A DNA stretch of 6,482 nucleotides, from assembly GCA_015232955.1 (NCBI GenBank), contig JADFYS010000113.1:1-6482 (forward strand), in the 5' to 3' direction. This document shows, in pieces, positions 1 to 6,482 of this stretch. Under the pieces are notes generated by a model. The model made no database searches and was not told where the DNA came from. It worked only from the letters and a program-made list of their open reading frames with translations. The position numbers and the translations under genes are program-made. Source of the DNA: Gammaproteobacteria bacterium (GTDB lineage Bacteria > Pseudomonadota > Gammaproteobacteria > Thiohalomonadales > Thiohalomonadaceae). Within the stretch, counting starts at the first letter, position 1; every line of letters starts with the position of its first letter.

Positions 1-12
1 CTGCTTTTTTAA

Positions 13-60
13 CCCTCACCCCTACCCTCTCCCGCTGGGAGAGGGAGATCAGGTGATGGG
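13..60. repeat. REP-like extragenic palindrome
   Basis: Positions 25-33 and 37-45 form a perfect 9-bp GC-rich inverted repeat (CCCTCTCCC / GGGAGAGGG) around a 3-nt GCT loop. The flanks can extend it: CCCTCACC near 13-20 pairs with GGTGATGGG near 52-60 with one bulged base. This shape and wording resemble the REP-type palindromes scattered between genes in many gammaproteobacteria. On the minus strand the hairpin is followed, after a short G-rich stretch, by an A run rather than a T run, so it is not a classical intrinsic terminator in that direction. The T6 run at 5-10 could be the tail of a terminator whose stem lies left of the window. The hairpin is certain; its membership of a repeat family is inferred. 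Confidence 0.65.
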
Positions 61-90
61 GTCTGAACGGTTACCTTCGGATCACCCTTT

Positions 91-200
91 AATACCCAAG
101 ACAGTTGGAAACAGTGGATTTCAGGGAGTCGAGAAGTGTGGCTATTCAAGGCGTGAAGCCGCATGAATAGTCACTCTATTCAAAGGCTTCATAACGCTCG
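91..200. repeat. 110-bp structured intergenic repeat, copy 1
   Basis: This segment aligns without gaps to 6344-6453, with 88 of 110 bases identical by hand count, in the same orientation. It can form hairpin A (135-148 with 164-177: 12 Watson-Crick pairs, one G-T wobble, one mismatch). It can alternatively form hairpin B (153-160 with 185-192, plus inner stem TGAATAG 164-170 with CTATTCA 176-182). The two share the TGAATAG strand, so they exclude each other. Within hairpin B the pair 158-187 is G-C here and T-A in copy 2, a compensatory change. No coding frame is evident. Similarity stops at about 201 on the right and 91 on the left. The transcribed strand and the function are unknown. Confidence 0.85.
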
Positions 201-361
201 ATCGTCGCACTTATCGGCTTTTGGGCACCACCGTTTTCGCCCGCCACCACCCACGCTTGTCTTCCGGTAACTGCATCCTCTGCGCCTCTGTTGGGTCGGG
301 GTGCCCCGAACTAGCTTAGAGAGCAAGACAAGCATCACCATTTTCACCACCGGAGTAAATT
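201..361. other. Non-coding leader upstream of the IscA-like operon
   Basis: No supported gene lies here. Two symmetric elements stand out: a 9-bp inverted repeat, GCTTGTCTT (255-263) with AAGACAAGC (325-333), and inside it the 14-bp near-palindrome TCGGGGTGCCCCGA (296-309). Together they could fold as a long-loop stem around a short hairpin in an mRNA leader, or the inner palindrome could be an operator. I found no convincing sigma70 promoter: TTGGGT at 291 with TAGCTT at 312 has a 15-nt spacer and is poor. The operon promoter is therefore not located. The ribosome binding site GGAG (352-355) ends the region. Confidence 0.4.
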
Positions 362-715
362 ATGATTACAGTCACCGTCAGTGCAGTTAAGAAGATTCAG
401 CAGGATGCCGCCCAGAGTGGGAATTCGGGGCTGGCACTAAGGCTGGCGGTTCGCCCCGAAGAGGAGGGGTTCAACTACGGCATGGGGTTTGACGAGGCGA
501 AAGAGGAGGATGTCAGCTACACCTTCGGCGATTTGAGTGTGGTCTTTAGTGCCGAGTATGCCCCCTATCTTAATGGTGCCACCCTCGACTATGTCGAGAT
601 GGAACCGGGGCAATATCACTTTATCTTTATCAACCCCAACGATAAAAATTGTACCCCTCCGGGTGGGGAAGGGGGAAGCTGCAGCAGCGGTGGCTGTAGC
701 GGTTGCAGCAGCTAG
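362..715 (+). CDS. IscA/HesB-like iron-sulfur protein with Cys-rich tail
   Basis: This is a 117-residue protein. The ATG has GGAG at 352-355 with 6-nt spacing, so the start is well supported. Residues 1-95 match the A-type carrier fold: an opening strand-helix (MITVTVSAVKKIQQDA), ALRLAVRP, GATLDYVEMEPG and the family hallmark FIFINPND. A-type carriers such as IscA and ErpA hold or deliver Fe-S clusters or iron using one Cys near residue 35 and a C-terminal Cys-x-Cys pair. Here the first Cys region reads EEGFNYGMGF with no Cys. The C-terminus is a Gly/Ser-rich tail with Cys97, Cys107, Cys112 and Cys115 in place of the compact CGCG motif. Canonical carrier function is therefore doubtful, and metal or cluster binding by the tail is inference. 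Its 3' end overlaps the assigned start of the sensor kinase gene by 13 bp, suggesting co-translation. The family call is confident; the function is open. Confidence 0.85.
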   Translation: MITVTVSAVKKIQQDAAQSGNSGLALRLAVRPEEEGFNYGMGFDEAKEEDVSYTFGDLSVVFSAEYAPYLNGATLDYVEMEPGQYHFIFINPNDKNCTPPGGEGGSCSSGGCSGCSS

Positions 716-2262
716 GAGTCGCGCTACCCAATTCGTTGATACCACCTCTGTTGCGCTGGCTACCGCGGTTCCAAGGTGGCGTTCTGATCCTCCTTGCAGC
801 GGGGATCTTCAGCGATTATAACCACTGGATGCTGCTATCCCTGGCTCTAATCGCGATGGCCGCCCTACTGCTGCAGCAGCGATGGTTACAGCAACAGCTA
901 TTACTCCCTGCACAGCAGCTTGATCAGGCGCTGCAGAAGTTGGATAGCAGAGAGGTTGATGGGGCAGTTGCCGAGGATGGCGATGAGCTGGTGCGTAATC
1001 TCGCGCATTCGGTCAATTGTCTGCTGGAGGAGCATAGCAACCAGCTCTACAACCTCAATGGGGAGATCCGCCGCCAGAAGGAGAAGTTTCAGCAGAAGAC
1101 CAACTCATTACAGATCCTCTATCAGGTCGCCACGGTGCTCAACTCGTCGCGCGATCTCCCCGAATTGCTGGAGGAGTTTCTCAAGGCGATGGAGGATCTG
1201 GTACTCGCCCGTGCCGGGATCATCCGTATCCTCGACAGCCGTGAACAGTTGGTGTTATTCGCCAGTCGGGGCATTGATGAGGCGACGCTGATCCGTGAAC
1301 GGATCATCCCCCTCCACCGTTGTCTCTGTGGTAACGCCCTCACCTCGAACGAGGTGCTGTTTCAACGCGACCTCACCCCCTGTAACAGTCTGGTTCAAAA
1401 AGAGATCTTTATCGATAAAGGGGTGGAGCTCATCGCTATCCCTCTCCTCTACCGTGGACGCAAACTGGGGATCTACAGCCTGTTTATCGGTCACGATGAT
1501 CTCAATCCAGAAGAGGATCTCAAGGCGCTCTTCTCCAGTATCGGCCAACATCTGGGGATCACCATTGAACAGGTTCGCCTGGATGAGACCTCCAAACGCC
1601 ACACCATCATTAAAGAGCGAAATACCCTTGCCCACGAACTGCACGACTCCCTGGCCCAGACCCTCGCCAGCCTCCGCTTTCAGATCTCAATGCTGGATGA
1701 CTCTATTTCGGTACAGTCTCTTGAGGATACCCGCAATGAAATCAGTCAGATAAAAGGGGGGTTGGATGAAGCGTATATGGAGCTGCGCGAACTCCTCGCC
1801 CATTTCCGTGCCCCTCTGGGAACCAACGGCCTTCTCCCCGCGCTAGAGGATCTGATCAGTAAATTCCGCCATCAGACCGGGATGCATGTCCTGCTGCAGA
1901 ATGAGTGGAAAGATAGCGATCTTCCCGCCAACCTTGAACTACAGGTGATCCGCATTATTCAGGAGTCGCTCAACAATGTCCGTAAACATAGCCGCGCCAA
2001 TACGGTGCGAGTGCTGATCCGCTGCAGCGATGATGGTGACTTTACCCTACTGATTGAGGATGACGGGGTCGGTATGGATAAACCGGCGTTCAGCGGCCAC
2101 CCGGGGGAGCACCTCGGTCTCTCCATCATGCAGGAACGGGCGCAGCATTTGGGAGGAAAACTGCGAATTGAGAGTGAACCGGGAGAGGGGACTCGGGTAC
2201 AATTGTCCTTTTCCCAACCCCACGATAAGGTTCCTCAGGAGAGACACTTTGCACTCATATGA
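703..2262 (+). CDS. NarX-type sensor histidine kinase with GAF domain
   Basis: This 519-residue kinase has two hydrophobic segments (about 26-36 and 43-57) joined by a loop of about six residues, so it is membrane-anchored with almost no periplasmic sensor. A HAMP-like linker and coiled coil (about 65-135) lead to a GAF domain (about 137-290) carrying Cys207-Leu-Cys209-Gly and Cys227. The HisKA_3 domain holds the H-box HELHDSLAQTL, with His314 the likely phosphoacceptor. The HATPase region shows the N-box (Asn424-Asn425 in ESLNNVRKHS), G1 (EDDGVGM, 452-458) and G2 (HLGLSIMQERA, 470-480). This is the NarX/NreB class, which phosphorylates NarL-type regulators such as the next gene's product. 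NreB senses oxygen through a Cys-ligated Fe-S cluster in a PAS domain; a similar role for the GAF cysteines here is speculation. The TTG at 703 lacks a clear ribosome binding site; TTG at 736 lies 17 nt after AGGAG (714-718) and is the main alternative. Translational coupling to the upstream gene is likely. Confidence 0.92.
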   Translation: MQQLGVALPNSLIPPLLRWLPRFQGGVLILLAAGIFSDYNHWMLLSLALIAMAALLLQQRWLQQQLLLPAQQLDQALQKLDSREVDGAVAEDGDELVRNLAHSVNCLLEEHSNQLYNLNGEIRRQKEKFQQKTNSLQILYQVATVLNSSRDLPELLEEFLKAMEDLVLARAGIIRILDSREQLVLFASRGIDEATLIRERIIPLHRCLCGNALTSNEVLFQRDLTPCNSLVQKEIFIDKGVELIAIPLLYRGRKLGIYSLFIGHDDLNPEEDLKALFSSIGQHLGITIEQVRLDETSKRHTIIKERNTLAHELHDSLAQTLASLRFQISMLDDSISVQSLEDTRNEISQIKGGLDEAYMELRELLAHFRAPLGTNGLLPALEDLISKFRHQTGMHVLLQNEWKDSDLPANLELQVIRIIQESLNNVRKHSRANTVRVLIRCSDDGDFTLLIEDDGVGMDKPAFSGHPGEHLGLSIMQERAQHLGGKLRIESEPGEGTRVQLSFSQPHDKVPQERHFALI

Positions 2263-2303
2263 AACCCTCAATCCCCCCCCCACTCCGGCAGAGGCGGCGA
2301 TGA
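2259..2303 (+). CDS. Possible 14-codon coupling mini-ORF between kinase and regulator
   Basis: ATG 2259-2261 overlaps the kinase stop TGA 2260-2262 as ATGA. The frame then ends at TGA 2301-2303, which overlaps the regulator start ATG 2300-2302 as a second ATGA. The encoded peptide is MKPSIPPPLRQRRR. Its Pro-Pro-Pro is written on a nine-C run (2273-2281) and is followed by CGG, AGG, CGG and CGA arginine codons, which are rare in many bacteria. Poly-proline stretches are known to stall ribosomes unless EF-P helps. The regulator's likely ribosome binding site (2290-2294) lies inside this frame. A termination-reinitiation relay setting the kinase:regulator ratio would fit, but that is inference. 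Chance cannot be excluded for so short a frame. The nearest AGGAGA (2237-2242) is 16 nt upstream, which is too far to be a good site of its own. Confidence 0.3.
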   Translation: MKPSIPPPLRQRRR

Positions 2304-2965
2304 GGGTGCTCATTGTCGATGACCATACCCTCTTTCGCAGCGGACTGGAGACCCTGCTCGAACGCCACGGGATTAATGTGGTCACCACGGCTGGCAACGG
2401 TCGTGACGGCTTTATGAAGGCGCGTGAGGTGCGCCCCGATATTCTCCTGCTCGATATGCGGATGCCAGAGATGAGCGGACTGGAGGTTCTGGCAGGGCTG
2501 AGGGCCACCGGCTATACCGCCTCTATTGTCATGCTCACCACCAGTAATGAAGAGCAGGATCTGGTGGAGTCGCTACGGGGGGGCGCCCAAGGCTATCTGC
2601 TGAAGGATATGGAGCCTTCAGAGCTGGTGAAGGCGCTGCGCAATGTGATGAAGGGTGAGACCGCTGTCGCTCCCGAGCTTCTCCCCATCCTCACCCGGGT
2701 GATTCAGAGTGAAGGGATTGAGGAGGAGCCACTCAAGCCCTCCCCCTTTGCTGAGCTCACCCCGAGAGAGCGCGAGATCCTCTGTCTGGTGGCGGAGGGT
2801 CAGAGTAATAAGGTGATCGCCAAAAATCTCGGGATCTCGGACGGCACGGTGAAGCTTCATGTGAAAGCGGTTCTGCGCAAGCTAAGCCTCCACTCCCGGG
2901 TTGAGGCGGCGGTGATGGCGGTAGAAAAGCGGTTGTGTCTGCGCAGTGAAGAGCAGGAGTCGTAG
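2300..2965 (+). CDS. NarL/FixJ-family DNA-binding response regulator
   Basis: This 221-residue regulator has a receiver domain (1-120) and a LuxR-type helix-turn-helix (about 150-207). The receiver shows the acidic pair Asp7-Asp8, phosphoacceptor Asp52 in LLLDMRMP, Thr80/Thr81 and Lys102 in LLKDMEP. The output domain reads LTPREREIL, NKVIAKNLGIS, TVKLHVK and SRVEAAVMA, very close to NarL. NarL contacts DNA through Lys188, Val189 and Lys192; the equivalents here are Lys185, Leu186 and Lys189. It should act in the cytoplasm, be phosphorylated by the kinase encoded just upstream and regulate transcription; its targets are unknown. ATG 2300 is chosen because AGAGG (2290-2294) sits 5 nt upstream and the protein opens with the standard MRVLIVDDH. 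An in-frame TTG at 2249, 6 nt after AGGAGA (2237-2242), would add 17 residues running across the C9 tract and is the alternative. The gene symbol is withheld because nitrate control is not shown. Confidence 0.93.
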   Translation: MRVLIVDDHTLFRSGLETLLERHGINVVTTAGNGRDGFMKAREVRPDILLLDMRMPEMSGLEVLAGLRATGYTASIVMLTTSNEEQDLVESLRGGAQGYLLKDMEPSELVKALRNVMKGETAVAPELLPILTRVIQSEGIEEEPLKPSPFAELTPREREILCLVAEGQSNKVIAKNLGISDGTVKLHVKAVLRKLSLHSRVEAAVMAVEKRLCLRSEEQES

Positions 2966-2968
2966 GAG

Positions 2969-3907
2969 GTGAAAAGTCTCCATCTCTGGTTGGGGACAGC
3001 GTGGATCCTCTGGCTCACCACCGTTTCTGCTGAAGATCGTCTCTACGACATCGAGCTCATCCTGTTTCAGCAGCCGGGGAGTGAGTTTTATCAAGATGAA
3101 CACTGGGGTAGCGAGGCGCCTCGGCAACAGACGGCAAATCGAGTTGAACTCCTCCCCTACCCCCGCATTAGCCGTTTCTCGGATCGTTCCGGCTCCGGGA
3201 GAGAGGCTCCCTCGTCGAACCAGCCGGTGGTTGCCCCCACACCCTATGCCATTCTCCCTCCTGAAGAGTATCTGCTGACCTCCCTTGCCAGCCGACTGCG
3301 GCGACAACGGGAGTACCGTCTCCTCCTCCACACGGCGTGGAGACAGCGGTTAACCACCGGCAAAACCGCCCCGCCGATCCATCTTTACGACTCCCTTCGT
3401 AACGAAGTAGAGGTCGCCGTCGATGCTTATCAGGGGGAGGAGGAGCTGGCATCTCCTACGCCCCATCCGGGGGGAGATGCCAGCGGCAGTGGTTCAGGAC
3501 GCTCCTTTGTGTTGCGTGAAGCGTATCAAAATGCACTACAGCGCAGCGCGTCATCATCTCCCGCCTATTTTGATGGTACCGTCACCATCACCCTCGGCCG
3601 CTATCTCCATCTTGCGTTTGACCTCGACTATCTCGGTCAGGAGCGTGCTGCCCGCACCCAGCCCCTCTCACCGCGATCCGCCCCCGTGCCACTCAAAACA
3701 GCGGAGGTGGAGTCGCTCATTCTCTCCACCGGTAGTGGCGAGATGCCGATTTCGACAACGCTCGGAATGGATGACACTCGAACAGCGCTACCGCCACGGA
3801 TCTCTCTTCGTCAGTCGCGCAAGATGCGCAGTCGGGAGATCCATCTCATCGACCACCCGATGCTCGGTATTCTCGCCCTCATCACGCCTGTCGACAACAA
3901 CAGCTAA
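2969..3907 (+). CDS. CsiV-family periplasmic peptidoglycan-binding protein
   Basis: This is a 312-residue exported protein. Residues 1-21 form a signal peptide with likely cleavage at VSA|ED. The mature start RLYDIELILFQQ matches the opening YDIE-ILF strand of the CsiV family. The family's C-terminal blocks are also present: TVTITLGRYLHLAFDLDY (204-221), then SLRQSRKMRSREIHLIDHPMLGILALITPV in two adjoining pieces (279-308). The centre (about 155-178) is low-complexity Gly/Ser/Pro. In Vibrio cholerae, CsiV binds peptidoglycan and supports the LpoA-PBP1a cell-wall synthase. Whether that holds here is unknown. The GTG start lies 3 bp after the regulator stop, with AGGAG (2955-2959) 9 nt upstream; a second AGGAGG (2964-2969) overlaps the GTG and is too close to serve it. 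It is probably co-transcribed with the two-component genes. In Pseudomonas, as I recall, the homologue sits beside mfd, so this placement differs. Confidence 0.82.
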   Translation: MKSLHLWLGTAWILWLTTVSAEDRLYDIELILFQQPGSEFYQDEHWGSEAPRQQTANRVELLPYPRISRFSDRSGSGREAPSSNQPVVAPTPYAILPPEEYLLTSLASRLRRQREYRLLLHTAWRQRLTTGKTAPPIHLYDSLRNEVEVAVDAYQGEEELASPTPHPGGDASGSGSGRSFVLREAYQNALQRSASSSPAYFDGTVTITLGRYLHLAFDLDYLGQERAARTQPLSPRSAPVPLKTAEVESLILSTGSGEMPISTTLGMDDTRTALPPRISLRQSRKMRSREIHLIDHPMLGILALITPVDNNS

Positions 3908-3924
3908 CCGCTCTCTCGCTCGGC

Positions 3925-5955
<2,031 letters not shown>

Positions 5956-5966
5956 CCCTGAAGACC

Positions 5967-5996
5967 TTGAATTAAGATGAAGGAACTGCGTATATT
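5967..5996 (+). promoter_or_regulatory. Predicted sigma70-like promoter of the small exported protein gene
   Basis: TTGAAT (5967-5972, 4 of 6 matches to TTGACA) and TATATT (5991-5996, 5 of 6 matches to TATAAT) are separated by 18 nt. Transcription would start near 6003 and give a leader of about 30 nt before the ATG at 6035. The site lies in the 79-bp gap between divergent ygiQ and the small gene. I saw no equally good promoter facing ygiQ in the gap. Confidence 0.55.
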
Positions 5997-6034
5997 ACCC
6001 GCAAATCTCCCTAAAGAGCTCTCTGGAGGCCTCT

Positions 6035-6334
6035 ATGTACCCCCCTTTTCTCCCGTTCATCGCCATTATTGCCCTCACTGCCGGATTCAGTTTGAACTCT
6101 GCTGCAGCGACAGAGCCTCCCTCGCCGGCGAGCCAAAACACCACAACACTCCCCCAACGGGGTCTGCATCAGCAGCAGGTGCTTCGCCGCTTCGGCCCGC
6201 CCCAGCAGAGAGTGGCGGCTGTCGGCTCTCCGCCCATTATTCGCTGGAGCTACGCGGGATATACAGTCTACTTCGAGGGTGAGTTTGTGATCCACTCAGT
6301 TCCCGACAGTGTGTACCCCCCTTTATTTAAATGA
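6035..6334 (+). CDS. Small exported protein, BamE/SmpA-like motif
   Basis: This 99-residue protein starts at an ATG preceded by GGAGG (6025-6029) at 5-nt spacing and by a good promoter. Residues 1-25 look like a signal peptide: a hydrophobic run FLPFIAIIALTAGFSL, then cleavage near SAAA|TE. There is no lipobox Cys, so a soluble periplasmic protein is likely. After a short Pro/Gln/Thr-rich linker, residues 43-90 read as one compact unit: GLHQQQVLRRFGPPQQRV, AVGSPPIIRWSY and YTVYFEGEFVIHSV. The opening helix with its FG-P turn resembles the start of the SmpA/OmlA (BamE) fold, and similar short proteins occur in other gammaproteobacteria as conserved hypotheticals (from memory). No function is known to me. 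It appears monocistronic within the window and is followed about 10 bp later by the structured repeat. Confidence 0.8.
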   Translation: MYPPFLPFIAIIALTAGFSLNSAAATEPPSPASQNTTTLPQRGLHQQQVLRRFGPPQQRVAAVGSPPIIRWSYAGYTVYFEGEFVIHSVPDSVYPPLFK

Positions 6335-6343
6335 TATCTAAAC

Positions 6344-6453
6344 GATATCCAAGATACTTGAAAGCAGTGAGTTTTAGGGGGGCGGGAAGAGTGGCTATTC
6401 AAGGTATGAATCCGGGTGAATAGCCACTCTATTCAAAGGATTCATCACGCACG
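6344..6453. repeat. 110-bp structured intergenic repeat, copy 2
   Basis: This is the direct-orientation partner of 91-200. Hairpin A is perfect here: 14 bp pairing 6388-6401 with 6417-6430 around a 15-nt loop. Hairpin B is also perfect: outer stem ATGAATCC (6406-6413) with GGATTCAT (6438-6445), an internal loop of GGG against AA, inner stem TGAATAG (6417-6423) with CTATTCA (6429-6435), and a 5-nt loop CCACT. The outer strand of B lies in the loop of A, so if stem A forms, the outer strands of B could still pair as an H-type pseudoknot. The copy begins 10 bp after the stop of the small exported gene. It has no T run, so it is not a standard terminator. Confidence 0.85.
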
Positions 6454-6479
6454 ACTGCAAGGATGCAGGAGGTAGTGCG
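6448..6479. repeat. Hairpin abutting repeat copy 2 at the window edge
   Basis: Outer arms CGCAC (6448-6452) and GTGCG (6475-6479) enclose inner arms CTGCA (6455-6459) and TGCAG (6464-6468), forming a two-step hairpin. Copy 1 has no matching sequence after position 200, so this is either a second repeat element or an extension missing from copy 1. The window ends here, so its right limit cannot be seen. Confidence 0.4.
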
Positions 6480-6482
6480 AAG

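Noticed and set aside
201..361. FNR, sigma54 or NarL-heptamer sites upstream of the operon
   Set aside because: No TTGAT-N4-ATCAA site, no TGGCAC/TTGCA pair with correct spacing and no paired heptamers were found. Isolated partial matches such as TACCCAA at 93 are expected by chance.
2054..2299. Regulator extended upstream into the kinase gene (open frame from 2054)
   Set aside because: The upstream part overlaps conserved ATPase-domain coding sequence in another frame, and the protein has a standard receiver start at 2300.
5977..6282. Plus-strand frame of 101 codons overlapping the small exported gene
   Set aside because: It has no signal peptide or recognisable motif, while the 6035 frame has a good ribosome binding site, signal peptide and conserved-looking block.
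6333..6349. GATATC doublet at the left edge of repeat copy 2 as an insertion-site duplication
   Set aside because: The first GATATC overlaps the gene's stop codon and copy 1 has no matching doublet at its edge, so there is no support for a target duplication.
6388..6430. Perfect 14-bp hairpin after the small gene as a rho-independent terminator
   Set aside because: No T run follows on either strand, and a sequence relative of the hairpin exists in a different context at 135-177, so it belongs to the repeat.

Overview
The window looks like chromosomal DNA of a GC-rich gammaproteobacterium. The evidence is a YgiQ-type radical SAM protein, a CsiV-family periplasmic protein, a NarX/NarL-like two-component pair and an IscA-like protein of the kind common in sulfur-oxidising and purple sulfur lineages. 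That lineage guess is inference from family memory. There is no phage gene, transposase, tRNA, rRNA or CRISPR array.

Layout: positions 1-361 are non-coding and hold a REP-like GC hairpin (25-45), copy 1 of a 110-bp structured repeat (91-200) and an inverted-repeat-rich leader. A tight plus-strand operon follows (362-3907): an atypical IscA/HesB-like protein, a membrane-anchored NarX-type histidine kinase with a GAF domain, a possible 14-codon mini-ORF, a NarL/FixJ response regulator and a CsiV-family protein. Spacing runs from overlaps to 3 bp, so these genes are probably co-transcribed. Convergent to them, on the minus strand, lies a full-length ygiQ (3925-5955). A 79-bp divergent gap holds a good sigma70-like promoter for a small exported BamE/SmpA-like protein (6035-6334). 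Copy 2 of the structured repeat begins about 10 bp after that gene and runs toward the window end.

How the parts may work together: the kinase has two closely spaced membrane segments with almost no periplasmic loop, so the signal is probably read by the cytoplasmic GAF domain, which carries a Cys-x-Cys-Gly motif. Co-transcription with an IscA-like protein carrying a cysteine-rich tail suggests an iron-sulfur or redox-sensing module, which is inference. The regulator keeps the NarL-like DNA-recognition lysines. CsiV, known in Vibrio as a peptidoglycan-binding cell-wall factor, seems to ride on the same transcript.

The most unusual signals are non-coding. First, the two copies of the 110-bp repeat (about 80% identical, ungapped) can each form two mutually exclusive hairpins, with a compensatory base-pair change between copies. 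Second, the kinase and regulator genes are bridged by two successive ATGA overlaps through a mini-ORF that contains Pro-Pro-Pro on a nine-C run, followed by arginine codons that are rare in many bacteria.
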